From contig JANJTM010000038.1 in NCBI GenBank assembly GCA_024711125.1, forward strand, positions 124,001 through 188,000: a DNA stretch of 64,000 nucleotides, in the 5' to 3' direction. Below are positions 49,733 through 59,004 of this stretch, in pieces (within the stretch, counting starts at the first letter, position 1; every line of letters starts with the position of its first letter). The DNA comes from Rhodothermales bacterium (GTDB taxonomy: Bacteria > Bacteroidota > Rhodothermia > Rhodothermales > UBA10348). A program made the translations under genes and the position numbers. The notes beneath the pieces are model-generated. The model was not told the origin of the DNA. It saw only the letters and a list, made by a program, of their open reading frames with translations, and did no database searches.

Positions 49733-50860
49733 TCACGCGTACGTGTTCAGCATCACCGGCATGATGAGCATCATCATGCTCTCGCCGTCCTTCTGCTCCA
49801 ACGGCACGACGATGCCGGCACGGTTCGGGGAAGAAAACTCGAACTGGACCTCGTCGCAGTCGATGTTCGACAGCACCTCGGTCAGGTATACCGCGTTGAA
49901 TCCGATCAGCATGTCGTCCGAGTCGTACTCGCACGCGACGGTTTCCTGGGCCTCGCTGGCCCGCTCGATGTCCTCGGCCGAGATGCGCACGCTGTCGGAC
50001 GACAGGGCGAGGCGTACCTGGTTCGTCATCGACGACGAATAGAGCGCGACGCGCTTGACCGCGGCGAGCATGGCGTCGCGCGAAACCGTGAGCCGCTTCT
50101 CGTTGTCGACCGGGATCACCGCCTGGTAATTCGGATAGGTCTCGTCGATCAGGCGCGCGAGCACGCGCGAGCGACCGAAATCGAACGCGACGTAGCCGCC
50201 GTCGACGAGCACGGTGCAGGGGTCGTCCGTCGCCACGCGGGATGCGAGGTTGACGGCCTTTTCCGGAACGATGAACGACACGGGCTCACTCGACAGCATG
50301 CGGTCGAGCGACAGCTTGACCAGGCGATGCCCGTCGGTGGCGACCGCCTTGCCGCCGTCGGGTCCGATCTGGAAGAAGATGCCCATCATCGCGGGTCGCA
50401 GCGCGTCCCGGCTCACCGCGAAACCGGTCTTGTGGATGGCGCGCTTGAGCAGCCCTCCGGACGTCTCGATGCGCGTCGTCTCGGCGAGTTCGGGAAGCGC
50501 CGGGTAGTCGGCCCCGTCGAATCCGACCATCTTGTACCGGCCCTGGGCGGTCTTCAGGAGAACGTTGAAGTCGCCGTCGACCGAGAATTCGACCGGGGTT
50601 TCGGGCAGCGCGCGCAGCGTGTCGAGCAGGCGCTTCGCGGGGACGGCTACCCGGGAGGCGCTGCCGTCGGTGCGGTCCAGCGTCACCGAGATCTTCTGCC
50701 GGATCGAAATCTCGAGGTCGGTCGCGCTGAGGCGCAGCGTATTGATGTCGGCCTCGAACAGGATGCACTCCAGGATCGGCAGCGTGCTCTTGGTCGGAAC
50801 GGCACCGGATACGGTCTGCAGGGCCTTGAGGAGGTCGGCGCTGGAGGCGGAAAACTTCAT
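49733..50860 (-). CDS. dnaN: DNA polymerase III beta sliding clamp
   Basis: 375 aa. MKFSASSADLLKALQTVSGAVPTKSTLPILECILFEA is the clamp N-terminus, and the C-terminal VPLEQKDGESMMMLIMPVMLN carries the MPMR-like clamp end (here MPVMLN). The three-fold clamp-domain length is complete. It holds the polymerase on DNA. It lies 144 bp after dnaA on the same strand; dnaA-dnaN adjacency is widespread. The gap has no clear DnaA-box cluster. Confidence 0.95.
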   Translation of the reverse strand: MKFSASSADLLKALQTVSGAVPTKSTLPILECILFEADINTLRLSATDLEISIRQKISVTLDRTDGSASRVAVPAKRLLDTLRALPETPVEFSVDGDFNVLLKTAQGRYKMVGFDGADYPALPELAETTRIETSGGLLKRAIHKTGFAVSRDALRPAMMGIFFQIGPDGGKAVATDGHRLVKLSLDRMLSSEPVSFIVPEKAVNLASRVATDDPCTVLVDGGYVAFDFGRSRVLARLIDETYPNYQAVIPVDNEKRLTVSRDAMLAAVKRVALYSSSMTNQVRLALSSDSVRISAEDIERASEAQETVACEYDSDDMLIGFNAVYLTEVLSNIDCDEVQFEFSSPNRAGIVVPLEQKDGESMMMLIMPVMLNTYA

Positions 50861-51004
50861 GACGGGAAGTCGGGATGGGCCGAGGTGCGGGAAGCGGACG
50901 TTCGGTTCGGCAAAGGTAACGCACGGGCAACGCCTTTGCAGCCGAGGAAACGCCCGGCCGCGGCGGGTGCCCGGCGGTTTCCCGCGGCGGGCGCGGACAC
51001 GGGA

Positions 51005-52501
51005 TCAGCGGCTGCGCAGTTCGATGCGGTGCCGGATTTCCTCCATCATGTGGCGGAATTTCGGGTCGGTCTCCATCTGGTCCTCCACGCTCTGGTTGGC
51101 GTGGATGACGGTCGAATGGTCCCTTCCGCCGAAATGGAGCCCGATCGTCTTGAGCGAATGCTGGGTGAGCTGCTTGGCGAAGAACATCGCCACCTGGCGG
51201 GCCTGCACGACTTCCCGCTTGCGGGTCTTGGCCCGCACCAGGTCCTCCGGAATCGAGAAATACCCGCACACCAGGCGCTGGATTTCCTCGATGGTGAGCG
51301 TGACCCGTGTCTCCTTGATCAGGTCCCGCAGCACCTCTCGGGCCAGCGGAAGGTCCATTTCCCGCTTGTGGAGCGTCGCATGGGCGAGGAGCCGGATCAG
51401 CGCTCCCTCGAGCTCCCGGATGTTGCTCTTGACGTTGTGGGCGACGAACTCGATGACGTCGGGCGTGACGCCGATACCGTCTTCCTCCGATTTCCGCTGA
51501 AGGATGGCGATGCGGGTCTCGAGGTCGGGCGGCTGCACGTCGGCCGAGAGCCCCCACTGGAAGCGGGACAGGAGACGCTCCTCGATACCCTGGATGTCCC
51601 GTGGAGGGCGGTCGGCCGACAGGACGATCTGCTTGCCGGCCTGGTGCAGGGCGTTGAAGATGTGGAAGAATTCCTCCTGGGTCTTCTCCTTTCCGCTGAA
51701 GAACTGGACGTCGTCGATGATGAGAAGGTCGATCTGCCGGTAGAACAGCGAGAAATCGCTGACCCGGTTGTGCTGGATCGCCTGCACGAACTCGGTCGTG
51801 AACCGCTCGCTCGATACGTACAGGACCGACTGCCCGGTCTGGTTCGCCTCGATGTAGTTCCCGATCGCCTGGATGAGGTGCGTCTTGCCGAGACCCACGC
51901 CGCCATACAGGAGGAACGGGTTGAAGCTGGTACCGCCGGGATGCTGGGCGATCGCCAGCGAGGCGCTGCGGGCAAGCCGGTTGCAGTCGCCCTCGATGAA
52001 CCGGTCGAACGTATAGTTGCGATTCAGGCGGCTGTCGACCTGCACCTTCTGGATGCCGGGGATCACGAAGGGGTTGGTCACCGGGCTTCCGGCCGCGGGC
52101 TCGGGCGCGGGCGACGGGGCGCTGCGAACGGGAGGGGCCGCGTCGACGGTCACGCCCCGCGGGGCCGGTTCATTGGCCGGCCGCCGCGCTGGGAGCTGCA
52201 TCGAGGTCCCGTCGTATCCGCTCTCGGCGTCGTCCTTCTCGATCACGACGTCGTAGAAAAGCCGTCCGTTGGCCCCGAGAACCTTGTTGACGGTCTTGCG
52301 GAGGAGACTGGAGTAGTGTTCCTCCAACCACTCGTAATAGAACCGGCTGGGCAACTGAACGGTAAGCCGGACCCCCTCCCCGTCCTGGGCGAGCGCCATG
52401 GGCTTGATCGGCGCGAACCAGGTCTTGAAGCTCTGGCGGCTGATGTTGTCCCGAATCACGTCGAGACACTCGTTCCAGACCTCTTCGGGTGACTTGGACA
52501 T
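51005..52501 (-). CDS. dnaA: Chromosomal replication initiator DnaA
   Basis: 498 aa. Domain I (residues 1-85: VWNECLDVIRDNISRQSFKTWF), a flexible Pro/Ala-rich domain II (about 100-150), AAA+ domain III (NPFLLYGGVGLGKTHLIQAIGNY Walker A, LLIIDDVQFFSGKEKTQEEFF Walker B, ERLLSRFQWGLSADVQPPDLETR) and domain IV with the box-binding helix FGGRDHSTVIHA. Complete and typical. Its own upstream region lacks clustered DnaA boxes, so the origin may lie elsewhere in the window. Confidence 0.97.
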   Translation of the reverse strand: MSKSPEEVWNECLDVIRDNISRQSFKTWFAPIKPMALAQDGEGVRLTVQLPSRFYYEWLEEHYSSLLRKTVNKVLGANGRLFYDVVIEKDDAESGYDGTSMQLPARRPANEPAPRGVTVDAAPPVRSAPSPAPEPAAGSPVTNPFVIPGIQKVQVDSRLNRNYTFDRFIEGDCNRLARSASLAIAQHPGGTSFNPFLLYGGVGLGKTHLIQAIGNYIEANQTGQSVLYVSSERFTTEFVQAIQHNRVSDFSLFYRQIDLLIIDDVQFFSGKEKTQEEFFHIFNALHQAGKQIVLSADRPPRDIQGIEERLLSRFQWGLSADVQPPDLETRIAILQRKSEEDGIGVTPDVIEFVAHNVKSNIRELEGALIRLLAHATLHKREMDLPLAREVLRDLIKETRVTLTIEEIQRLVCGYFSIPEDLVRAKTRKREVVQARQVAMFFAKQLTQHSLKTIGLHFGGRDHSTVIHANQSVEDQMETDPKFRHMMEEIRHRIELRSR

Positions 52502-52600
52502 GGCGGACCGGGACGGTTCGCGTCGATGCGGGCTTCGAGGGCCTGACGGGCTGCCGTCCGGCCACGGTACGGGGTCGCGGAACGCCGCGTGGGGGTTTCG

Positions 52601-52629
52601 ATGGTAACGTGTCCCGACCCGAACTTCAA
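52601..52629 (-). promoter_or_regulatory. Promoter candidate for dnaA-dnaN
   Basis: Minus strand TTGAAG and TACCAT are 17 bp apart, about 100 bp before the dnaA start. A nearby inverted repeat GTGAA-cccgat-TTCAC (52635-52650) lies just upstream and could bind a regulator. Confidence 0.45.
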
Positions 52630-52705
52630 CGCACGTGAACCCGATTTCACAAACCCGCCGGTATGAAGTCCGTGCGGAAGCGGCACGGCGGACGGGGCCC
52701 GCATG

Positions 52706-52734
52706 TGGACGGACGAGCGGAACGGCTGTATATT
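52706..52734 (+). promoter_or_regulatory. Promoter candidate for the DUF177-rpmF-plsX-fab operon
   Basis: TGGACG and TATATT are 17 bp apart; the -10 element ends 19 bp before the DUF177 start. TATATTAA is conspicuous in this GC-rich DNA. Confidence 0.5.
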
Positions 52735-52753
52735 AACAGGCTCCTTGAAAAGC

Positions 52754-53266
52754 ATGGCTCCGGAACGCATGGTGCGCCTGGACATCGGTTCCCTCAAGCA
52801 AGGGCTTCGGACGGATCGGATTTCCCCCGACCCGGGTGATCTCGGCCTGGACGGAAACGACTTCCGGGACATCCTGGTGACGGCTCACCTCGATCGCGAG
52901 GGGGACCGGATCCTGGTGCGGCTGGAGGTGGAGGGCACGGCCCGGCTGCAGTGCGATCGCACGCTGGTCGACTACGATCAGCCGCTCGAGAGCACCGGCA
53001 GCCTGCTCTACGTTCCTGCGGACGAGCTCGACTCGCTGGGCGGGCCCTCCGACGAGGTCCTCGAGCTTCCCGCCTTCGCCACCGAGCTCGACGTCACCGA
53101 CGCCGTGCGAGACCTCCTGCTCCTTTCCATTCCGCTCCGACGCATCGCTCCGGGTGCCGAATCGGTCGACCTGCCGACGCGGTTCGGAGCGCCGGCCGAA
53201 GAGGAACCGGATCCCCGATGGGAGGCGCTCCGGCGCCTGCGCGAAGGGACCCGCGACCCGGACTGA
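52754..53266 (+). CDS. DUF177 (YceD) family protein
   Basis: 170 aa. Acidic protein with EVEGTARLQCDRTLVDYDQPLEST, the DUF177 core, and a C-terminal DPRWEALRRLRE that matches the usual DPRFAVLKKLKE ending. YceD proteins precede rpmF across bacteria and affect 23S rRNA in some organisms. Only one of the usual four zinc-like cysteines remains. The ATG at 52754 follows the promoter; rpmF begins 30 bp downstream. Confidence 0.88.
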   Translation: MAPERMVRLDIGSLKQGLRTDRISPDPGDLGLDGNDFRDILVTAHLDREGDRILVRLEVEGTARLQCDRTLVDYDQPLESTGSLLYVPADELDSLGGPSDEVLELPAFATELDVTDAVRDLLLLSIPLRRIAPGAESVDLPTRFGAPAEEEPDPRWEALRRLREGTRDPD

Positions 53267-53296
53267 TTCCGGATTCGAACCCACCGAGAGACCGAG

Positions 53297-53488
53297 ATGG
53301 CAAATCCTCGCCGCAGACATTCCAAGGCACGCTCGCGCAGCCGTCGTGCCAACTACTACAGCCGGCTCGACGCGCCCGCCACGATGGCGTGCCCGAATTG
53401 CGGCGAAGCCAAGCTGATGCACCGGGCGTGCCCGAGCTGCGGACACTACCGCGGCCGCAAGGTGGTCGACCGCAAGGACGCCGCCTGA
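53297..53488 (+). CDS. rpmF: Large ribosomal subunit protein bL32
   Basis: 63 aa. MANPRRRHSKARSRSRRANYY, then MACPNCGEAKLMHRACPSCGHYRGRKVVD: a zinc-binding L32 with two CxxC pairs. This contrasts with the zinc-free L33 in the same genome. Part of DUF177-rpmF-plsX-fab. Confidence 0.95.
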   Translation: MANPRRRHSKARSRSRRANYYSRLDAPATMACPNCGEAKLMHRACPSCGHYRGRKVVDRKDAA

Positions 53489-53588
53489 CGACCGGCTCAC
53501 CGGCGGTCGGCCGGGACCGAAGGCTTCGTACCTTTCGGCTGATCCCGCGTGGTGCGGGTGAAGCCGACACGTCCAAGGAGATCCCCGC

Positions 53589-54605
53589 ATGCCCGTACGC
53601 GTAGCTGTCGATGCCATGGGGGGCGACCACGCGCCCGCGGTGGTCGTCGAGGGGTGTATCCAGGCGGCACGCTCGCTGTCGGGCGACGTGCAGATTCTCC
53701 TCACGGGTCCCGCCGAAGAGATCGGGCGGCTGATCCGTGAGGCAGGCGCGGAAGATGCCGGCCTGCAGGTCCTGCACGCTCCCGAAGTGATCGGAATGGG
53801 CGATTCGCCCGCGACGGCGGTCAAGACGAAGACCGGCTCGTCGATCCACGTGGGCCTGGCGGCACAGCGCGAGGGCGCGGCCGACGCGTTCGTCAGCGCG
53901 GGAAATACGGGAGCCGTGATGGCGGCTGCCCTGTTCATCCTCGGACGGTTGCCCGGCGTGAGCCGCCCCGCGATCATCGGATACTTTCCCACGCTGAGGG
54001 ATTTCTGCCTGCTGATCGACGTGGGTACGAACGTCGACTGCAAACCGGAGCACCTGGTGCAGTTCGCGCTGATGGGCTCCGTCTACGCGGAGAAGATCCT
54101 GCGCCGGGAACGCCCCGTGGTCGCCATCATGAACATCGGCGAGGAACCCGGCAAGGGAAACGAGCAGGTCAAGAACGCCTTCTCCCTGCTCTCTGCCGAA
54201 CCCGGCATCAACTTCCGGGGCAACATCGAGGGGCGTGACCTGATGCAGCACCCGGCCGACGTGGTCGTCTGCGATGGGTTCGTGGGCAACATCATGCTCA
54301 AGCTCGGCGAGAGCATCGCCTCGGTGCTTCCGCAGATGATCGGGGCCGAGATGAAACGCCAGCAGATGGGTCCCGCCGAGCAGGCGGTGGTCGGCCGGGC
54401 GTTCGAGGGGGTTCGTCGCCGGTTCGATTACGAGGAATACGGCGGGGTGCCGCTGCTCGGCGTCGGCGGCAACGTGATCATCGGGCACGGCGGTTCCGGA
54501 GCCCGCGCCATCGCGAACATGGTGCGTGTTGCCGCTGACGTGGTTCGCCAGGATGTCTCGGGCAGCATCACCACGGCCCTGGCCTCGGCGCCGGCCGGCG
54601 CCTGA
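53589..54605 (+). CDS. plsX: Phosphate acyltransferase PlsX
   Basis: 338 aa. [18 protein letters not shown] at the start, [51 protein letters not shown] and [16 protein letters not shown] are PlsX signatures. It makes acyl-phosphate from acyl-ACP, the first step of phospholipid synthesis. A TACCTTTCG box at 53529 may be an internal promoter. fabH starts 14 bp downstream. Confidence 0.95.
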   Translation: MPVRVAVDAMGGDHAPAVVVEGCIQAARSLSGDVQILLTGPAEEIGRLIREAGAEDAGLQVLHAPEVIGMGDSPATAVKTKTGSSIHVGLAAQREGAADAFVSAGNTGAVMAAALFILGRLPGVSRPAIIGYFPTLRDFCLLIDVGTNVDCKPEHLVQFALMGSVYAEKILRRERPVVAIMNIGEEPGKGNEQVKNAFSLLSAEPGINFRGNIEGRDLMQHPADVVVCDGFVGNIMLKLGESIASVLPQMIGAEMKRQQMGPAEQAVVGRAFEGVRRRFDYEEYGGVPLLGVGGNVIIGHGGSGARAIANMVRVAADVVRQDVSGSITTALASAPAGA

Positions 54606-54619
54606 GAACGAACGTCGTC

Positions 54620-55621
54620 ATGCCCAGAGCAGCCATCACGGCCGTCGGCCACTTCCTTCCCGAGGAGCGACTCACCAACGCCGACCTGGAGGCGATGGTG
54701 GAAACCTCGGACGAGTGGATCCGCAGTCGAACCGGAATCCGCGAGCGCCGCATCCTCCGGGATCCTGCCAAGGCGACCTCGTACATGGCCACGGAAGCTG
54801 CCCGCGACGTGCTGCGCAAGCGTGGAATCCGGGCCGACGAGATCGACGCGATCGTCGTGGCCACGGTGACGCCGGACATGTTCTTTCCGTCCACGGCGGC
54901 GCTCGTGCAGGCCAACCTCGGTGCGTCCAACGCCTGGGGTTTCGACCTCTCGGCCGCCTGCAGCGGGTTCCTGTTCGCCCTGTCGACGGCGGCTCGGTTC
55001 ATCGAGTGCGGGAAGCACTCCAAGGTCCTCGTGATCGGCGCCGACAAGATGAGCTCGATCCTGGACTTCACCGACCGCACGACGTGCATCCTGTTCGGGG
55101 ACGGCGCGGCGGCGGTCCTGCTCGAGCCGGACGAGTCGGGTCATGGCCTGGTCGACTCCATCGAACGCACGGACGGGTCGAACTGGTCGATTCTCTGCAT
55201 GCTCGGAGGCGGCAGCCTGCATCCGCCCACCCACGAGACCGTCGATCGCAACCTGCATTTCCTGCACCAGGAAGGACAGCACGTGTTTCGTTACGCCGTG
55301 CAGGGCATGGCCGACGTCTCGGCCGAGATCATGAAGCGGAACGGCCTGACGGGGGATGACGTGCGTTTCCTGGTACCGCACCAGGCGAACCTGCGCATCA
55401 TCGACGCCACCGCCCGCAGGATGGGCATCGGCATGGACAAGGTGATGCTCAACATCGAACGGTACGGCAATACGACGGCGGCGACCATTCCGCTCTGCCT
55501 TGCCGACTGGGAGTCCCAGCTACGGAGGGGCGACAACCTGGTGCTCGCCGCGTTCGGCGGAGGATTCACCTGGGGCGCGGCCTACCTGAAGTGGGCTTAC
55601 GACGGCGCCGACGTCGCGTGA
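54620..55621 (+). CDS. fabH: 3-oxoacyl-ACP synthase III (FabH)
   Basis: 333 aa. Catalytic triad in place: Cys in [16 protein letters not shown] near residue 113, His in [13 protein letters not shown] near 260 and Asn in [14 protein letters not shown] near 290; N-terminal [26 protein letters not shown] is family-typical. It condenses acetyl-CoA with malonyl-ACP to begin fatty acid synthesis. Confidence 0.95.
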   Translation: MPRAAITAVGHFLPEERLTNADLEAMVETSDEWIRSRTGIRERRILRDPAKATSYMATEAARDVLRKRGIRADEIDAIVVATVTPDMFFPSTAALVQANLGASNAWGFDLSAACSGFLFALSTAARFIECGKHSKVLVIGADKMSSILDFTDRTTCILFGDGAAAVLLEPDESGHGLVDSIERTDGSNWSILCMLGGGSLHPPTHETVDRNLHFLHQEGQHVFRYAVQGMADVSAEIMKRNGLTGDDVRFLVPHQANLRIIDATARRMGIGMDKVMLNIERYGNTTAATIPLCLADWESQLRRGDNLVLAAFGGGFTWGAAYLKWAYDGADVA

Positions 55622-55637
55622 GCCCGATCCACACGCC

Positions 55638-56588
55638 ATGAGCAAGACCGCGTTTCTGTTCCCCGGACAGGGCTCCCAGTACGTGGGCATGGGCAGCGAC
55701 CTGGCCTCCGGCTTTCCGGCCGCCCGACGCCTCTTCGACGCGGCCGACAGGGTGCTCGGTTTCTCGCTGTCCACCGCCATGTTCGGGACGGGCGAGCCGG
55801 AAGGGGATACGGAGAGGTTGCGCCAGACCGAGGTAACCCAGCCCGCGCTGTATCTGCACAGCCTCGCGGTCATGACGGTGCTCGAGGAGGCCGGCATCGG
55901 TTTCGACATGGTCGCAGGTCACAGTCTCGGTGAATATTCGGCGCTCGCGGCGTCCGGAGCCATCGCGTTCGAGGATGGGCTCACCATCGTGCGCGAACGC
56001 GGCCGACTGATGGCGGAGGCGGGCAGGCTCCGCCCGGGCGGCATGGCGGCGGTCATCGGCACCGAAGACGCACTGATCGAAGAAGTCTGCGCCGAGGCGA
56101 GCCAGGGAACGCAGGTGGTGCAGCCGGCGAACTACAATTCGCCCGGACAGGTGGTCATTTCCGGCGACCTGACGGCCATCGAGCGAGCGACGGCGCTCCT
56201 GGCGGAGCGGGGTGCCCGAAAGGTCGTGCCGCTGCCGGTCAGTGGGGCGTTCCACTCGCCGCTCATGGAGCATGCCCGGGCCGGGCTCGCCGACGCCCTG
56301 GCCAACCTGCCCCTGCGTACCCCGCGCGTGCCGGTATACCTGAACGTCTCCGGGCTTCCGACCACCGATCCGGAGGCCATCCGTGCCCGCCTGCTCGAGC
56401 AGCTCCTGGCGCCGGTCCGGTGGACGCAGACCCTCCAGGCCATGGGATCGGACGGGGCTGCCCGCTTCGTCGAGATCGGGGCGGGCAAGGTCCTCTCGGG
56501 TCTCGTCAAGCGTACGCTAGGCCGCGACGCCGAAACGATGGCCATCGGAACGCGCGACGATTTCGAGGCGCTCACCAACGGCCGCTGA
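55638..56588 (+). CDS. fabD: Malonyl-CoA:ACP transacylase (FabD)
   Basis: 316 aa. AFLFPGQGSQYVGMGSDL at the start, catalytic Ser in VAGHSLGEYSALAASGA near residue 95, NYNSPGQVVISG and SGAFHSPLME with the partner His near 205. It loads malonyl groups on acyl carrier protein. Sixteen bp after fabH. Confidence 0.95.
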   Translation: MSKTAFLFPGQGSQYVGMGSDLASGFPAARRLFDAADRVLGFSLSTAMFGTGEPEGDTERLRQTEVTQPALYLHSLAVMTVLEEAGIGFDMVAGHSLGEYSALAASGAIAFEDGLTIVRERGRLMAEAGRLRPGGMAAVIGTEDALIEEVCAEASQGTQVVQPANYNSPGQVVISGDLTAIERATALLAERGARKVVPLPVSGAFHSPLMEHARAGLADALANLPLRTPRVPVYLNVSGLPTTDPEAIRARLLEQLLAPVRWTQTLQAMGSDGAARFVEIGAGKVLSGLVKRTLGRDAETMAIGTRDDFEALTNGR

Positions 56589-56622
56589 CGCCGCCCCGCA
56601 CCGACCCATTCCTTCGATCGAC

Positions 56623-57372
56623 ATGCATCTCGACTTTTCCGGACAGACGGTTCTCGTGACGGGCGGAACGCGCGGCATCGGACGCGCCATCGCCGAGGCC
56701 TTCGCAGCCGCAGGCGCGAAGGTGGCGTTCACGTTCCGCAGTTCGACCGCGGAGGCCGACGCGCTGGCGGCGCAGATCGCCGCCTCGGGCGGAGAGGCGA
56801 TCGCGATCCAGGGCGACGCGGCCGACCCGGCCTCGGCCGACGCCGCGGTCTCCCGGGTCGTGGAGACCTGGGGCCGGCTCGACGTGCTCGTCAACAACGC
56901 CGGCGTCACGCGCGACACGCTCATGCTGCGCATGACCGAGGAGGACTGGGACGCCGTGCTCGACACGAACCTGAAGAGCGTATTCCACTTCTCGAAGGCC
57001 GCCTACCGGGTGATGATGAAGCAGCGCTCGGGTCGCATCGTGAACCTCTCTTCGGTGGTCGGCATCACCGGGAACGCCGGGCAGACCAACTACGCCGCCT
57101 CGAAGGCGGGCATCATCGGATTCTCCAAGAGCCTCGCGAAGGAGTTGGCGAGCCGCGGCGTCACCGTCAACGTGGTCGCCCCGGGGTACGTGATGACCGA
57201 GATGACCGAGAAGATCCCCGAGGCCGCCAAGGAGGCGTTCCTCAAGTCCATTCCGCTCCAGAGGGGGGCGGATCCCAACGAAGTCGCGGCCGCGGTCGTC
57301 TTCCTCGCGTCGAGCGCGGCGGGCTACATTACGGGGCACGTGCTGCAGGTCGACGGCGGCCTGGCCATGTAG
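56623..57372 (+). CDS. fabG: 3-oxoacyl-ACP reductase (FabG)
   Basis: 249 aa SDR. NADP loop VTGGTRGIGRAIAEAF, NNAGVTRDTLMLRM, catalytic Ser in NLSSVVGITGNAGQTNYAASKAG with YxxxK, and the C-terminal GYITGHVLQVDGGLAM, all typical of FabG. No acpP follows; the next gene, 6 bp downstream, is a helicase. Confidence 0.95.
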   Translation: MHLDFSGQTVLVTGGTRGIGRAIAEAFAAAGAKVAFTFRSSTAEADALAAQIAASGGEAIAIQGDAADPASADAAVSRVVETWGRLDVLVNNAGVTRDTLMLRMTEEDWDAVLDTNLKSVFHFSKAAYRVMMKQRSGRIVNLSSVVGITGNAGQTNYAASKAGIIGFSKSLAKELASRGVTVNVVAPGYVMTEMTEKIPEAAKEAFLKSIPLQRGADPNEVAAAVVFLASSAAGYITGHVLQVDGGLAM

Positions 57373-57378
57373 GAGTCC

Positions 57379-58977
57379 ATGAGCCGAGGAGAAATTCCCA
57401 GGAAACCCTGGAAGAACGTGATCGACCTTACGTCCCGGGCCAAGCGCGAAGCCCGGGACGCCGAAACAGCGGCGTCCTTCGTCGAGCCCGATGACGCCCT
57501 GCCCGAAGTGACGTTGGCCGGGCTTCCGCCCGCACTGGCCGGTGCCGTTCGCGCGGCGGGCTGGCCCGATCTCATGCCGGTCCAGCGCAAGGCCATCCCG
57601 TACCTGCTCGCCGGGCGCGACATGATCGTGCAGTCGCGCACGGGTTCCGGCAAGACCGGCGCGTTCCTCTTGCCGCTCTTCGATCGGCTCGACGACACGC
57701 TCGCCCGCCCGCAGGCCCTTATCCTGAGCCCGACCCGCGAGCTGGCCCGGCAGATCTTCGACGAGTTCGAGCGCATCAAGGGGGAACGGGGTCTGAAGGC
57801 CGTCGCGATCTACGGCGGCGTACGGTACGGCCCGCAGCTCGACAAGCTGGCGGCCGGCGCGCAGGTGGTGGTCGGAACGCCGGGCCGCGTGCTGGACCAC
57901 CTGCAGCGTCGTACGCTCTCGCTCGACCACTGCCGTGCCTTCGTGCTCGACGAGGCCGATGAGATGCTTTCGATGGGCTTCTACCCCGACATGATGGCGA
58001 TGCGGTCGTGGCTGCCGAAGGAACGGCAGTCCTGCATGTTCTCTGCGACCATCCCGCCGCGCGTCAAGGCCCTCGCGCACGAGTTTCTCCGGGACCCCGG
58101 GTTTCTCTCGCTGTCGACCGGAAACGTCAGTGTCGACGCGATCGAGCACCGGTACTACCGGGTGGATCCGATGCAGAAAGACCGGACGCTCGTCCGCCTG
58201 ATCGAGTTGGAGAACCCCGAAAGCGCGATCATCTTCGCGAATACCCGCCGCGAAGTGGAGTACCTGGGCCAGTTCCTGTCCAACTACGGGTATGACGCCG
58301 CCTCGCTGTCGGGTGACCTGTCCCAGAAGGCGCGCGAAGCGGTCATGCGTCGCATCCGGTCGGGTCGGTTGCGTTTTCTGGTCGCCACCGACGTCGCCGC
58401 CCGGGGCATCGACATCTCGGACCTGAGCCACGTGTTCATGTTCAACATGCCGGACGACCAGGAATACTACGTGCACCGCGCGGGCCGGACCGCGCGCGCG
58501 GGCAAGACCGGCACATCGATCACCCTGGTCTCCATCGAGGAAGAGACGAACCTGAAGCGCACCGCGCACAAGTACGGAATTGAAATGCAGCGAGCCGAAT
58601 TGCCTACGGACGCCGACGTCGAGGCCCGCGTCAACGAGCGGATGACGGTGACCCTCGAGGCCCGCTACCGCACGAAGACGAACCTGAACCGGGAGCGCTT
58701 GCGCCGCTTCCTTCCGATGGTGGAAGAACTTGCGCGCGAGGAACCGGAACTGCTGGCGATGCTCGTCGACGACCTGTACCACGACACCCTCCACGGTACC
58801 TCGGGCAGGGAAGCGGAACCCGAGATCGACAGCGACGAGTACCACCCGGACGAAGTGCACGCCGAGGCCCCGGCGGCCGACGCGGAGGCCCGCAAGAAGC
58901 GCAAGAAGCGCAAGAAGCGCCGTACCGGTGAAGGTTCGGCCGACCCCGGACCGGCCCGCGAAACCGACGCCGACTGA
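57379..58977 (+). CDS. DEAD-box RNA helicase
   Basis: 532 aa. Motifs in order: Q-motif region GWPDLMPVQRKAIPYLL, Walker A QSRTGSGKTGAFLLP, LSPTRELARQI, VVVGTPGRVLDHL, VLDEADEMLSMGF (DEAD), FSATIPPR (SAT), IIFANTRREVEYL, TDVAARGIDISDL and HRAGRTARAGKTG. C-terminal to the core is a DUF-like helical part and a basic tail (RKKRKKRKKRRTGEG) that likely binds RNA. Six bp after fabG, probably in the same operon. The ribosome- or RNA-processing target is unknown. Confidence 0.93.
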   Translation: MSRGEIPRKPWKNVIDLTSRAKREARDAETAASFVEPDDALPEVTLAGLPPALAGAVRAAGWPDLMPVQRKAIPYLLAGRDMIVQSRTGSGKTGAFLLPLFDRLDDTLARPQALILSPTRELARQIFDEFERIKGERGLKAVAIYGGVRYGPQLDKLAAGAQVVVGTPGRVLDHLQRRTLSLDHCRAFVLDEADEMLSMGFYPDMMAMRSWLPKERQSCMFSATIPPRVKALAHEFLRDPGFLSLSTGNVSVDAIEHRYYRVDPMQKDRTLVRLIELENPESAIIFANTRREVEYLGQFLSNYGYDAASLSGDLSQKAREAVMRRIRSGRLRFLVATDVAARGIDISDLSHVFMFNMPDDQEYYVHRAGRTARAGKTGTSITLVSIEEETNLKRTAHKYGIEMQRAELPTDADVEARVNERMTVTLEARYRTKTNLNRERLRRFLPMVEELAREEPELLAMLVDDLYHDTLHGTSGREAEPEIDSDEYHPDEVHAEAPAADAEARKKRKKRKKRRTGEGSADPGPARETDAD

Positions 58978-59004
58978 TTTCGACCGCCTCACGATTCGAC
59001 TTCC

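Noticed and set aside
49340-52492. 1050-aa plus-strand ORF over dnaN-dnaA
   Set aside because: It mirrors the codon pattern of dnaN and dnaA on the opposite strand and has no motif of its own.
52502-52753. oriC upstream of dnaA
   Set aside because: Only one weak TGTGGACG-like site is visible; the box cluster is at 14.2-14.6 kb instead. Kept as a competing idea because of the strand switch.
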